DNA from: Maratus speciosus
Lineage: Eukaryota > Arthropoda > Arachnida > Araneae > Salticidae
DNA: 64,000 bases
Assembly (NCBI GenBank): GCA_963932465.1
Contig: OZ010787.1
Coordinates: 32,430,087 to 32,494,086 of the forward strand
Reading direction: 5' to 3'
A model generated the notes under the pieces. That model did not search any database. It had not been told where the DNA came from and saw only the letters and a list, made by a program, of their open reading frames with translations. Of this stretch, positions 45,473-55,430 are shown piece after piece. The translations under genes were made by a program, and so were the position numbers. Position 1 is the first letter of the stretch, and each line of letters begins with the position of its first letter.

Positions 45473-46459
45473 TTGTACCGTGTTGCCAAAGGCAAAGTAT
45501 CGAAGAAAACGATCCAGGACTGGTTAACAGGAGTGGACGCTTACACCCTACACAAACCTGTCAGGAAAAAATACACGACGAATCGAGTGGTCGTACGTTC
45601 GATCGATCAACAATGGCAAGCCGACTTGGCCGATTTAGGCAGTTTTCAGAAGCACAATCAAGGTTTTCGCTACATTCTAACCTGCATAGACATTTTATCT
45701 AAGTATGCTTGGGCGATCCCTTTAAAAACTAAAAGAAGTGAAGATATAGTAAATGCTTTAAGAATTATTTTTTCAGTAAGGAAGCCTAAGATTTTGCAGA
45801 CTCATAAAGGCAAAGAATTTAAAAATTCACGTTTCCAAAAGTTTTTAAAAAAGCAGGTTGTTCGATTTTTTACGACTAACAATAATACGAAAGCTTCTGT
45901 GGTGGAGAGATTTAACCGTACATTAAAAACGAAAATGTGGAAATATTTTACACATAATCATACTTATAATTACCTGAATGTGTTAGACCAATTGTTGCAA
46001 AGTTATAATAATACTTATCATTCAAGCATCAAGAGAGCTCCAACCGAAGTGACGTCAGAAAATGAAAGGGATGTTTGGCTCACTTTATATGGAAACATGA
46101 AGAATTTAAAAAGAAAGCCGTGTGTATTTCAAGTGGGTGATACCGTGCGCATATCTAAACATAAATTAACATTTGAGAAAGGGTACGAAACCAACTGGAC
46201 AGAAGAACTATTTGTGGTGACGGAGTGCACACAAAGAGACCCTCCGGTATACCAAATCAAGGACCTGTTAGATGAATCCATTGAAGGTACATTTTATGAA
46301 CAAGAACTTCAAAAAGTCAAGTCAAAAGATAATTACGCAATTGAAAAGATTTTAGATAAGCGAATGCGTAAAGGACATATTGAATATGAAGTTAATTTCA
46401 AAGGTTACCCCAGCAAATTCGACCAATGGATTTCTTCCACTAATTTATTCTCCTTGTAA
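45473..46459 (+). CDS. Polinton-type integrase with chromodomain, catalytic Asp replaced
   Basis: A 328-codon frame. The first base given is a TTG; there is no ATG nearby, and the same frame is open back to 45422, so the true N-terminus is upstream or lost. The retroviral-type core has its first Asp in QADLADLG and the Glu in VVERFNRTLK. The second catalytic Asp is replaced by His in LQTHKGKEF, where Asp is expected, which should abolish strand transfer. The C-terminal 45 residues (AIEKILDKR...GYPSKFDQWISS) form a chromodomain. In Polintons this enzyme inserts the element and makes a 6-bp duplication. The penton-like gene begins 37 bp downstream. Confidence 0.85.
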   Translation: MYRVAKGKVSKKTIQDWLTGVDAYTLHKPVRKKYTTNRVVVRSIDQQWQADLADLGSFQKHNQGFRYILTCIDILSKYAWAIPLKTKRSEDIVNALRIIFSVRKPKILQTHKGKEFKNSRFQKFLKKQVVRFFTTNNNTKASVVERFNRTLKTKMWKYFTHNHTYNYLNVLDQLLQSYNNTYHSSIKRAPTEVTSENERDVWLTLYGNMKNLKRKPCVFQVGDTVRISKHKLTFEKGYETNWTEELFVVTECTQRDPPVYQIKDLLDESIEGTFYEQELQKVKSKDNYAIEKILDKRMRKGHIEYEVNFKGYPSKFDQWISSTNLFSL

Positions 46460-46496
46460 AACATTCGTTTAGAATTTTGAACACTCATTTAGCATT

Positions 46497-47240
46497 ATGT
46501 CGTTCTACCTTACGCTACCCTCGGATAGTTCGAGGAATTATTTTCCTGACAAAAAAAATTCCCATTTTTTTACCAGATTACCTGCTTCTATTGAACTGAA
46601 AGGAGAATGGGAAGTGGGGCTAGTAGAATTTATTTACCCGCATACCTGGTACAATGTTAATCACAGTACTAACTTAATTGGTTTTGACTTGAATGATGGA
46701 AAGATAATAGGTAGACGAATTCCACCTGGGTTTTACGAGACGGTACCTGATATTTTGAAAGCAATCACGATAAAAGTTCATGAAAAGAAAATACCTTTCA
46801 CGTACAATGCAATCACGAAAAGAGTGTATGTTAACGTGCGAGATAAAGCAAAAGTGATATTTCATAATGGTCTGGCTCAGATGTTAGGATTTGAACCATG
46901 TGAAATTGAATCCTTAAATGGTAACATAGAACAAACTGTTGATAGTCCGTACGTGGCTGATCCGTGTGCCCATTATAGAGTGTTGATGATTTATTCAGAT
47001 ATTGTGGAACCGCAAATTGTTGGAGACGTGTTAGCACCCCTTCTACGTATTGTGAATGTAACCGGAAAAGACGGTGCAGTGATTTGTGTGAAATTCGATC
47101 GACCGCACTATTTACCTATCAGCCGAAAATCATTTGACTTTTTGGAAATTGTTATAAGGACTCACCTGGGTGAATTGACACCATTTGAGCGCGGGCGATC
47201 GAGCGTGAAACTTCACTTTCGCCAAAAATATCTCTCATGA
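46497..47240 (+). CDS. Penton-like minor capsid protein
   Basis: An intact 247-codon frame. It begins MSFYLTLPSDSS and includes LPASIELKGEWEVGLVEF and the FIYPHTWYNV segment, followed by mostly beta-strand sequence. This matches the Polinton minor capsid protein type, predicted by others to adopt a single jelly roll like adenovirus penton base. It would sit at capsid vertices. It overlaps the next gene by four bases (ATGA), so the two are likely co-expressed. No damage seen. Identification is by remembered family pattern, not by search. Confidence 0.75.
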   Translation: MSFYLTLPSDSSRNYFPDKKNSHFFTRLPASIELKGEWEVGLVEFIYPHTWYNVNHSTNLIGFDLNDGKIIGRRIPPGFYETVPDILKAITIKVHEKKIPFTYNAITKRVYVNVRDKAKVIFHNGLAQMLGFEPCEIESLNGNIEQTVDSPYVADPCAHYRVLMIYSDIVEPQIVGDVLAPLLRIVNVTGKDGAVICVKFDRPHYLPISRKSFDFLEIVIRTHLGELTPFERGRSSVKLHFRQKYLS

Positions 47241-47659
47241 TGTTTGTTCCCTACAAATGTTGCGCGAAATCTTTCGAAGATTATTACAGCCATCAGTCGT
47301 GTAGCGGCTTGAACTATTATCAGGGTACTACTTTACAAAAAGGCTATGGATTCGGTGGACTGTTTCGATCGCTTTTTCGTGCGGCAGTTCCCCTCTTCAA
47401 ATCAGGAGCAAAAGCTGTTGGTCGACAATTATTTCATTCTGGCGTGAATGTATTGAACGACCTGTCACGTGGTGATGACATTAAAGTAACCGCTAAGCGA
47501 CGGTTAAAAGAAGCAGGACAAAACCTAACTGATAAAGCTGCTGCTAAAGTGAAGACGATGATTGGTCCAGGCCATCACTATAAAAAGAAGAAACGTTCTA
47601 AAAAAGTCACCACTTGCCGTAAAGTCAAGAAAGCGAAAGTCAGTGATATTTTCTCTTAA
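47237..47659 (+). CDS. Small basic virion-core or membrane-active protein
   Basis: An intact 140-codon frame. It has a Gly- and hydrophobic-rich stretch (GYGFGGLFRSLFRAAVPLF, residues about 34-52) that could form an amphipathic helix. A very basic tail follows (KKKKRSKK, residues about 115-122). The position between penton and major capsid genes, the small size and the composition resemble the adenovirus pVI/pX-like proteins described for adintoviruses. A role in DNA condensation or membrane disruption is inference. Only two bases separate its stop from the capsid gene ATG. Confidence 0.6.
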   Translation: MMFVPYKCCAKSFEDYYSHQSCSGLNYYQGTTLQKGYGFGGLFRSLFRAAVPLFKSGAKAVGRQLFHSGVNVLNDLSRGDDIKVTAKRRLKEAGQNLTDKAAAKVKTMIGPGHHYKKKKRSKKVTTCRKVKKAKVSDIFS

Positions 47660-47661
47660 AG

Positions 47662-48987
47662 ATGTCCGGACTTATTCATAAAGATTCTGTCGCCTATGCG
47701 AAGTCCGAATTAAACCTATTTTTAATTCCACCTACACAAACGGCTATTGAAAAAGGATATTTTGTTGAATACCATCCACTTGCAAATATTCGCGATGGAG
47801 GCCCTGTGGAATTTAACATTTCCGGTAATGGTGAGAACTACATTGATTTATCGGCCTCCTATCTTTACGTGAAAGTCAAAATCACAAAGTCAGACGGAAC
47901 GAGTTTACCTGCAGATGAAGCTGTGGCCCCTGTCAACTTATTTTTACAAGCTTTGATTTCGCAAGTGGATATCAGTTTGAATGAAAGAGTCATCTCCTCT
48001 TCGAGTAATACATATCCTTTCCGTGCTTACATCGAAACGCTACTGAATTATGGGGAAGATGCTAAAAAATCTTCACTGGGATGCGAATGTTTTTATAAAG
48101 ACAAGAATTTGACTGTGTCAGATCCCGGCTCCGGTGCAAACCCTGGACTAAAGAAACGATATGAATTGACGAAAAATAGCAAAACGTTGGATATGATCGG
48201 ACCCCTTCTTTGCGACATTTTCCAACAAAATCGGCTGTTATTGAATATGGTCGATCTGAAAAATAAAATGACACGCAGCAAATCGAACTTTTGTTTGATG
48301 GCCAAGAAAGATGGGGTAACCCCTTTCATGAATATAAAGTGATTTTAGAACATGCGTCTGTTTTCATGCGTAAAGTGAAAGTAAGTGCCGGTGTGTTATT
48401 GGGCCATGCGAAAGCCCTGGAAAAAGATGCTACGAAATATCCCATTGATAGAGTATTGTGTAAAACTTATTCTATATCGACTGGCAGTAAATCATTTATG
48501 CATGACAATGTATTTTTAGGAGCAATGCCGAAACGTATTATTATTGAACTTCTGGACAATAGTGCTTATACAGGACAATATGATTTGAACAGCTTTTACT
48601 TTCATCACCACAACGCCAACTTTTTAAGTGTTTATGCGGATGGACAACCGGTGCCTAGTAAACCCTTGGAATTGGATTTTGAAGGAAAAAAACTATATAA
48701 GAGCTTATCACCAGTTATTCTCAGGCTTTAATCATGACACCGGCATTTATCTAACACGTGAAGACTTTGCTAACGGGTATTCATTGTATGTTTTCGACTT
48801 AAGTCCTGACTTGTGTGACGGTCCTCATCTGAATTTACAGCATCAAGGAATTTTACGAATTGAAATAAAATTCGCTAAATCGTTAGAAAAAACAACTACT
48901 GTGTTGATCTATGCGGAATTTGAAAACATTATAAAAATTAGTAAATCTCGTCACGTGATATGCGACTTTCCCAACAGATTTAAATGA
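47662..48987 (+). pseudogene. Major capsid protein (double-jelly-roll type), frameshifted twice
   Basis: About 441 codons in three frames: 47662 to about 48330, about 48330 to 48690, then 48690 to 48987. The N-terminal part has FLIPPTQTAIEKGYFVEYHP and NLFLQALISQVDISLN; later LGHAKALEK, a YPIDRV segment, DNVFLGAMPKRI, and REDFANGYSLYVFDL near the end. These are hallmarks of the Polinton major capsid, predicted to have the double jelly roll of adenovirus hexon. The second frameshift is at a run of seven A (48685-48691 region); the first lies near 48318-48335. The stop overlaps the protease ATG (ATGA at 48984). Confidence 0.8.
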
Positions 48988-49459
48988 ATTCTTTACAAAT
49001 CGAGGAGATTTTATTCTATGATCAAGTGACCCAAAAATATTTTTGGGTGTTTTTCCAAGTGATCAAATGCCAAAAAAGATTGTGCGTTACCCTGCTTGTT
49101 TTGTATGCAATATAGACAAGTCTGCAGAACCAGGAAGCCACTGGGTGGCTTTCTATTTACCATCATCAGATGAAGTGGAATTCTTTGATTCGTATGGAAA
49201 CGAGCCTGCTTTTTTTCCGGGACCGATATCGAACTTCATATCTCATTTTTCACAGGTGGTATTTAATCCACTTACTCTGCAAAGTCATGTAACTGCTGTT
49301 TGCGGTCATTTTTGTATATTTTATATCTATTGCCGATGTAGAGGCAAGACTTTGAAAACAATTTTATCTGAATTTGTAAATAAAAATTTATGTAATGACC
49401 ATCGAGTTTATAATTTTGTATCCAAACGGTTTCATGTGTATGCTAATTTTTATCAATAA
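48984..49459 (+). pseudogene. Adenain-like cysteine protease, frameshifted near its N-terminus
   Basis: It starts at the ATG overlapping the capsid stop (MNSLQIEEILFYD). A one-base frameshift near 49040, in a T-rich stretch, moves the reading to the frame ending at 49459. The His of the triad is in GSHWVAFYL, the acidic residue in VEFFDSYG, an oxyanion-type Gln in TLQSH and the Cys in VCGHFCIFY, in adenovirus-protease order. The family matures virion proteins. AATAAA overlaps its stop codon (49455-49460), so it is likely last in the transcript that begins with the integrase or capsid genes. Confidence 0.8.
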
Positions 49460-49503
49460 ATTTCTATTTAAACTGTATACCTACGTGTTTGTCTTTATTT
49501 AAG

Positions 49504-50095
49504 ATGGAGTTTCCACGCTTTCAACACCCTTTCACGATGCTTTTGGCAGGACCTACACTGTTAAAAATATCGTGAAAAATTACCTCTGTTTATAAAGGCT
49601 ATCTATTTTTTGACCAATGAGGACGCTATATAAACGCCTATGGATCGTTCTCATTGGTCAGAAAATAGATAGCCTTTAAAAACAGAGGTAATTTTTCACG
49701 ATATTTTCAACAGTGTACAAGGGTTGGTAAGAGTTGGTTCCTGCGTGACTTACTTGCGGAAAAGAGAAAAATGTTTAACCCTACTCCTGATAAAGTGATT
49801 TGGTTTTACGGTATCTACCAAAAACTTTATGATGAAATGCATGACGTCACTTTTGTGGAAGACTTCCCTCCCAATTATCGTGAATATTTGGGTGCAACTT
49901 CTTTAGTAATTCTAGATGATTTTTATTATGGAATGTGGAGATTACGAACGATTAATCTATCTTTTTACAAAAGGGAATCATCATTTAAACCTAAGTGTTA
50001 TTTTTATTACTCAAAACCTTCTTCATAAGGGTAAAGAAATGAGAAGCGTTTCATTAAACAGTCAATATTTAGTACTTTTTAAAAATCACCGTTGA
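49504..50095 (+). pseudogene. Packaging ATPase (FtsK/HerA type), split by a MITE in Walker A
   Basis: The ATG at 49504 opens MEFPRFQHPFTMLLAGPT. A 160-bp MITE then interrupts. Reading resumes at 49718 with a GKSWFLRDLLAEKRK stretch, so the phosphate-binding loop is split. Walker B lies in TSLVILDDF (about 49900-49920). After about 49940 a one-base frameshift is needed to continue into LFTKGNHHLNLSVIFITQN. That frame stops at 50093-50095, shorter than the family norm. These ATPases drive genome packaging in Polinton-type virions. This copy is non-functional. Confidence 0.8.
49556..49715. mobile_element. TA-flanked palindromic MITE in the ATPase gene
   Basis: This 160-bp near-perfect palindrome starts CACTGTTAAAAATATCG and ends CGATATTTTCAACAGTG, with TA on both sides (49554-49555, 49716-49717). 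Inner blocks GGCTATCTATTTT and ATTGGTCA mirror each other. TA targets fit the mariner/Tc1 group. A related half copy lies at 63340-63425. Confidence 0.9.
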
Positions 50096-51336
50096 TATGT
50101 TGCATTGAAATCTCTGTAAGTTTCCTGCACAATAAACAGGAACATTCCTTGTGTTTTCTGAGGAACATTACTCATATTTCAGTGGGATATATTAACTGAA
50201 CTTTCAATTATTTACAAGAATGTGTTTTTTCTAGGTAATGTCCCTAATTTTTTACAATATTCTAACATTTAAATTTTGCAGGACTGCCACTGGCGTCTAT
50301 TGTTTCATTCTATGTCGCGCCACAATCCACTATATAAGGGTGAAAAAAAATTATGTCATTTTCCCAATATTTTTTTTTCACGTGCAGTTTTCACCAAATA
50401 TATTTTTTTCGTTTTCACATGTATGCAACCTATATAAAATCGGTTCGGGCATAGAAAAAATCATAGCTAGGATAAAAATACATTCACCTGAAAATGCCTT
50501 AAAGATAAATATTATAACCTCTGTTACTGGACAACATCCACTCATTTTACAACCTTTATATTCTTATCAAAATATTATTTCTCGTATATCATATCATCAT
50601 TAGTGTACTAGACTTCAATAAGTAATTTTATATTCAAAAGAAAACAATAATAGGGATTAATTTATATAACTATATGTAACCTCTGTGAATTGTAATCAAC
50701 ATTACAGCCAAAATTTTCAGTGCCTTGTATTAAATATATATTTAAATGATGAAATTGTTTTAGTATATTGAAAGAACAGATGCCTTTTGATGTTTTGAGA
50801 ACATTTTTTAAGAGCTACTCATATACAACAAGAAAATTTTATAGAAAAAGTGCGAGTAACACAAATTATATATAGTAAGAGAGGATACACTTTTTGTAAC
50901 AGAAGTTTCTTTGCGCAACACAAATTAGACAGCAGAAGTGTATTTACATTAATCTAAAAACGATGACACCACAGAAGCATTTTGATGGATTTTTATTTTG
51001 CATACGAATTTTAAACTAGATATTTGTTAATTTATCCACATATTTTTCAAATATGAAATAACAGAAGTTACAGGTGACAGATGTTACATTAAACAAAGAA
51101 AAAAATTGTATTTTATATAGTTTTATAAAAAATATGTAAATATTGCATTTACTTAAATTAAATCAACTTAATGTCATTTAACAGAAATAAAGCATTATTT
51201 AATTTATGAAGACATACTTGTTTAGAAAGAAAATATTTTCTTTCGATACCAGTAAAATGATTGGTTGTTGGTATAATTATTGATAAAGGGTCTTTTATTT
51301 ATTATTCTTTACACTCTATGTTTTTTATCCTCCTTA
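50096..51336. other. Unassigned interval right of the Polinton-like genes
   Basis: AATAAA at 50131. One open frame, 50238-50603 (121 codons), has YKIGSGIEKIIARIK followed by beta-like sequence, faintly like a T5orf172/GIY-YIG-type domain. The upstream half is low-complexity and hydrophobic, so I do not call it a gene. No inverted copy of the 43.3-kb leader was found, so the right end of the element is lost or unrecognised. Confidence 0.4.
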
Positions 51337-51569
51337 TTAACCCTTTCAGGGCAAGGCATTTCTGCTCAAAAAATATTCATATAATTAATTCGCACCGTAA
51401 TTAACAATCAAATTTATTTGAAAATAATCAACAGCTGTTTTGTATTTTTTTTTTTTTCACGGATATTATGAGATCGAAATTGTACTACATTATTACTGGT
51501 GCCAAGTGGCAATCTAGGGTTTAAAATTAACCGTTTGCAGACGGCAAACGGCACCCCTCAAAGGGCTAA
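51337..51569. mobile_element. TTAA MITE family D, copy 4
   Basis: It starts TTAACCCTTTCAGGGCAAGG and ends CCCCTCAAAGGGCTAA. Internal ATTCGCACCGTAATTAA and ATTACTGGTGCCAAG carry the common core. Confidence 0.6.
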
Positions 51570-51641
51570 AATGCGCCAAATTAAAAATAATAATTGCGGT
51601 TTTACATGTCTTGCAAATAAAAAAGTACTTATAACGAAAAC

Positions 51642-51791
51642 CAGAGTTGCCAAGTCTCCGACTTTTTGCACACCGCTATTATCTTAGAGAAAATACTGTT
51701 GTTTTAAATCGCCCAAATGTTCCAATTAAATTTTAAAACAAATCTGAATTAAAATACTGGTATCCAAAAAGCTGGAGACTTGGCAGCTCTG
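51642..51791. mobile_element. hAT-like MITE with CAGAGTTGCCAAG ends
   Basis: CAGAGTTGCCAAGTCTCCGA is the inverse of GGAGACTTGGCAGCTCTG at the right, each followed inward by an A/T tract. CGAAAAC occurs on both sides next to the ends. The length is 150 bp. Confidence 0.7.
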
Positions 51792-53349
51792 CGAAAACGC
51801 ATACTTTATGGATTCTGCAGATTATATGGAAATTATATACTAAAAGAAAAGTATTTTTTCAAATATTTAAAACTACTACTTCACCGGCATCAGGTATAGG
51901 GAAACACTGTTTTAACCCCGACTTATCTCAGGGCAAACGTTGCATTGATTGACGTTGCAAAATTTTACTCCAGAAAAACATGTCATTTTTCTTTACATGG
52001 ATATTTTTTTGGTAAAAAAGCATTATTAATTATTTGTCGTAAAAAATATCCCTAATATGATCAACACAAACAAAAGTCAATTAATAAAGTGCATTATTTC
52101 CACAATTAATTTGCATATACAAATTGTTATTTTTATATATTTTTTTCATAATGTATAATATTTAATTTTTATTACAATGAGAATGAAATAAACAACGTAA
52201 TGTAATAAATCTTCAATCTCAGAGATAAAATTAACATCGTAAATGAACGGAAATGATGTTCATAAATCCTAAATAAATTAGGAAATTCATCATTAAATAT
52301 AAAATATAACTTATATGAGTAATAGATGTCAATTTTAAATAGACATATTTTACTTCCGAAATATGCTTATAAGTAATGTTCGTTTTATGTTATAAGGACT
52401 ATTTCACAAAAATTTTAAATGATAAATTTCATTTTAATTAATTCTTTTTAATAGCATAGTTTTATTTTATTTTGATACGGACAATAGATTCGTTTTGCAT
52501 GTTATCTTTACCGTACAGTTTTCAAGTTAATCCCGTATTCTTTATAAATTTTGTATTTCCTTTGTAGAAAACTATTATAAAAGTTTCCGCTATTCGATCT
52601 TTGCTTCAATCAAGAAAAAATCAAATTTTTTGTCATAGTCGAGTTGAGACTTCGCAATAACTTGTCACAACATATGAAAGAAAACGTTAGGTAGACAAAT
52701 ATTGAAAAATTGAAATCATAAATATTTATTCAGAAAATGCTGAAAACGATTGGTGTTGACTAATCAATATTTACGATCTCCTTGGACTTGTTCCATATAA
52801 ATGTATTTTAAATTGAATTGTAAAGTAGGCTTTACAGAGAGAAAATTTTATACGTCGAACTAGAAAATATACATTTTAAAATAAGGAATGTAATGCAGAA
52901 ATAAATTCATTGAGACACAAACACAGTTTGATTTATATTTTTGAAATGAAATAAAAATTGGGTACTGCATGGGAGGCATTTCTTGTGCATGTATTGTAAA
53001 TTCTTAAAGTAAGAAATTATTTTTTAGTTGAATAAAAACAGAAAATATTTTTCAAATTTCTTTTTGAAACTTGTTCCAAATTTTAAAAATCTTGTTCTCA
53101 TTACTTTATTCATATTTTATTATTTAAAATAGCAAATGTCAGATAAATTTAGTATCTTTGGAATTACTTTTGACACACAGTTAGAGTTTTATCTTTTTTG
53201 TGCAGTACGTGAAAATTTAAAAATGAATTGCGTTTTCACGTCTGTTTCAAATAAAAGTTAGTACTTAATATTTTCGGGGGCAAAGGAATTCTGTTTCTAA
53301 AATGCTGAAAAGGTTGACTGCAACCAGAATTTACAAACAAATTGATTCG

Positions 53350-53382
<33 letters not shown>

Positions 53383-53439
53383 ATGCTTTATATAAAATAA
53401 CATTTCATTAAAAAATTCTGTGTGTTATTTTAATTTAAA
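51792..53439. other. AT-rich interval with one dispersed repeat unit and a poly-A run
   Basis: 52620-52740 is a diverged copy of the 120-bp unit found twice at 61850-62060. A run of about 33 A lies near 53349-53381. No gene recognised. Confidence 0.45.
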
Positions 53440-54383
53440 TTAACCCTTTCAGGGGCAATGCACTTCTGTGGCTAAAATGTTGAAATGTTTAACTGACAAC
53501 AGGATTTTCTAACAAATATATTTGAGAGTAAAAGCTTTTTTTAGCTCACAGGCTATCAAAGCCGCAGAACGCCGGTTCTGTATGTATGTATGTACATACG
53601 TAACGCGATAATTCTTGATAGAAATACCCAATTTGCGTCTTTTTTTCTAGCTTCATTCTGATAAGGAGCTTCCCTGATTAGTTTTGAGAGTTCATTGGTT
53701 AAGTATAAAGGGAGGGGGGGCTAATACCACCTTAACTTAGATAAATGATTTTTTCATGCAGAATTATCAGATTGTCTTAAAATTTGGTATAACGGTTAAT
53801 TCTGATAAGGCGCTTCCCTGATTAAATTTGGCGGTTCATTGTTTAAGTAAAAAGGGGGGAACGGGGGGGTAATATATATTTAATTTAGATAAATGGGTTT
53901 TTCTTTCCGATTTGCTTCAAATTTAGTATGCAGTTTTATTCTGATACTGCGCTTTTCTAATTAGAATTGGAGGTTCATAGTTTAAGTCTAACACTCCTTA
54001 ATATAGATAAATGGGTTCTTCTATCCGATTTGCTTCAAATTTGGTATACCGATTTATTTCAGTAAGGCGCTTCCCTGATTACATTTGGAGGCTCATTGGT
54101 TAAGTATAAGATGAGAAATGGGCGCGGGGGGGGCTAATCCCCCCCCTTAATTTATTTTTCGAGGGGTCACTATTCTTTGAAATAAGAGTATACTGTACAA
54201 TTAGTGTGAATACCCTGTGAGCTCAATGCCATGAGTTGAGTTTAGCTGGACACTTTTCTTTTTTATTTTTCTTTCAAGTACATTATAAAAGTATGAATCC
54301 GTACTAAAATTCTGCTATCGCCGTGGCATTTAGATATTAAAATTAAGTTGGATACATATCTTACCGCCCTTCGGAGGGTTTAA
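53440..54383. mobile_element. TTAA MITE family D, copy 5, split by an insertion
   Basis: The left part starts TTAACCCTTTCAGGGGCAATG; the right part ends TACCGCCCTTCGGAGGGTTTAA. The sequence between about 53546 and 54240 is foreign to the family. Confidence 0.55.
53546..54240. mobile_element. Insertion with GCTCACAGG ends and degenerate tandem units
   Basis: AGCTCACAGG near 53543 is inverse to CCTGTGAGCT near 54212. Inside, a phrase TTCTGATAAGG(C/A)GCTTCCCTGATTA recurs about four times (53658, 53803, 53938 decayed, 54056), with G-rich runs between. It is non-coding. Confidence 0.5.
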
Positions 54384-54389
54384 GAAGCA

Positions 54390-54578
54390 GGCTTGCCAGT
54401 TTGGTATCCGTTTTTATTCCGAAATTTCAAATTCCTACTGGAAATTCCACAAGAAGATGATTACATTATGTGATCAAGAAATGTCTCTTATTATATAAAG
54501 CAAAAAATAAACTTCATAATTTTTGGTATAAACTCAAAATTAATTTCAGAATAAAATTTGAGTCCAAACTGGCAACCA
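54390..54578. mobile_element. hAT-like MITE with GGCTTGCCAGTTTGG ends
   Basis: GGCTTGCCAGTTTGG is inverse to CCAAACTGGCAACC, with an inner TTTTATTC/GAATAAAA pair. A target duplication is not clear. Confidence 0.6.
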
Positions 54579-54580
54579 TG

Positions 54581-54802
54581 TTAATTCCTTGAAGGGCGGT
54601 GGGATATAATATATTCCACTTAAATTTAATTGTCAAATGCCACAGTGACATCAGAATTTTGGAATGGAAAATTGAACTTTATTAAGTATATGAATACAAG
54701 CTTTTACTTACTATGGAATAATTTTTTTATATATAAATTCTGGTGTCAGTCAATCATTTTCGAATTTTACGAATAGAATTACTTTTCCCCTGAAAGGGTT
54801 AA
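54581..54802. mobile_element. TTAA MITE family D, copy 6
   Basis: It starts TTAATTCCTTGAAGGGCGG and ends CCCCTGAAAGGGTTAA. GGTGGGATATAATATATTCC near the left end resembles the family B palindrome, so this copy is intermediate between families. Confidence 0.7.
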
Positions 54803-55014
54803 GAAGTATAAAAAATATCCGACCGCCTTTGAAGGGATTAATATAGGAGTGTACAGCAGCTGGTCCACGTGCCACGAAGATACCGCTATTTTTGTGTAGA
54901 ATAATTTGATTTATCTAATGACAGAATTGCAATTAAATAAGTGAATGATTTAATCAATCAAGGATTAAGTCAACGAGTCCTTTCGAATATTGTGGTGGCA
55001 AGTGACATCCAAGA

Positions 55015-55430
55015 AGTTAAGCTGTGCAGCGCCATTACCGTCTCAATACTCTAGGCCTCCGGACTAATTTCGTGACGTACCAAATGAAGATTAACCCCTT
55101 GAAGGGCAAGCAATTGCGTTTGTGTAATGCTTAATTCCCACCGGAAATTTAGAAAAATTTTATTTCAAAATAAGGAAAAGCAATTTTACGACTTTCCTCC
55201 ACTAAAGTCAGAAAACTAAAATTTCTAAAATTTTTCTGGTGCAAATCCTGATTGGGATAAAATATATCCCACCGCCCCACAAGGGGTTAAGGGGTGGCGG
55301 TATATATTATATACCACCTACGATTAATCAGGATTCATGCCCTTCAAGGGGCTATTCTTCATTTGGTACGTCAAGAAATCAGTCCGGAGGCCTTGAGTAT
55401 TGAGACGGTAATGGCGGCGCTAACTTAATG
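55015..55430. repeat. Inverted-repeat element enclosing family B MITE sequences
   Basis: GCGCCATTACCGTCTCAATA...CCTCCGGACT...CGTACCAAATGAAGA on the left mirrors TCTTCATTTGGTACG...AGTCCGGAGGCC...GACGGTAATGGCGGCGC on the right. The loop holds one complete and one partial family B MITE. From 55431 to 56090 I see nothing assignable. Confidence 0.75.
55091..55290. mobile_element. TTAA MITE family B, copy 4
   Basis: It starts TTAACCCCTTGAAGGGCAAG and ends CCGCCCCACAAGGGGTTAA. Immediately to the right, 55291-55352 holds the reverse half of another family B copy. Confidence 0.8.

Larger units (their letters stand above)
43315..50095 (+). mobile_element. Polinton/Maverick (adintovirus-like) element, decayed
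   Basis: Seven genes in one direction with tight spacing: PC4-like, integrase, penton-like, core-like, major capsid, adenain-like protease, packaging ATPase. This set is the Polinton/adintovirus morphogenesis module plus integrase. DNA polymerase B is not found here, and neither terminal inverted repeat is confirmed; the left limit is placed at the start of a GC-richer, repeat-rich leader and the right at the ATPase stop. Damage is listed gene by gene. Penton-like and core-like frames are intact, so the loss is fairly recent or uneven. Confidence 0.8.
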
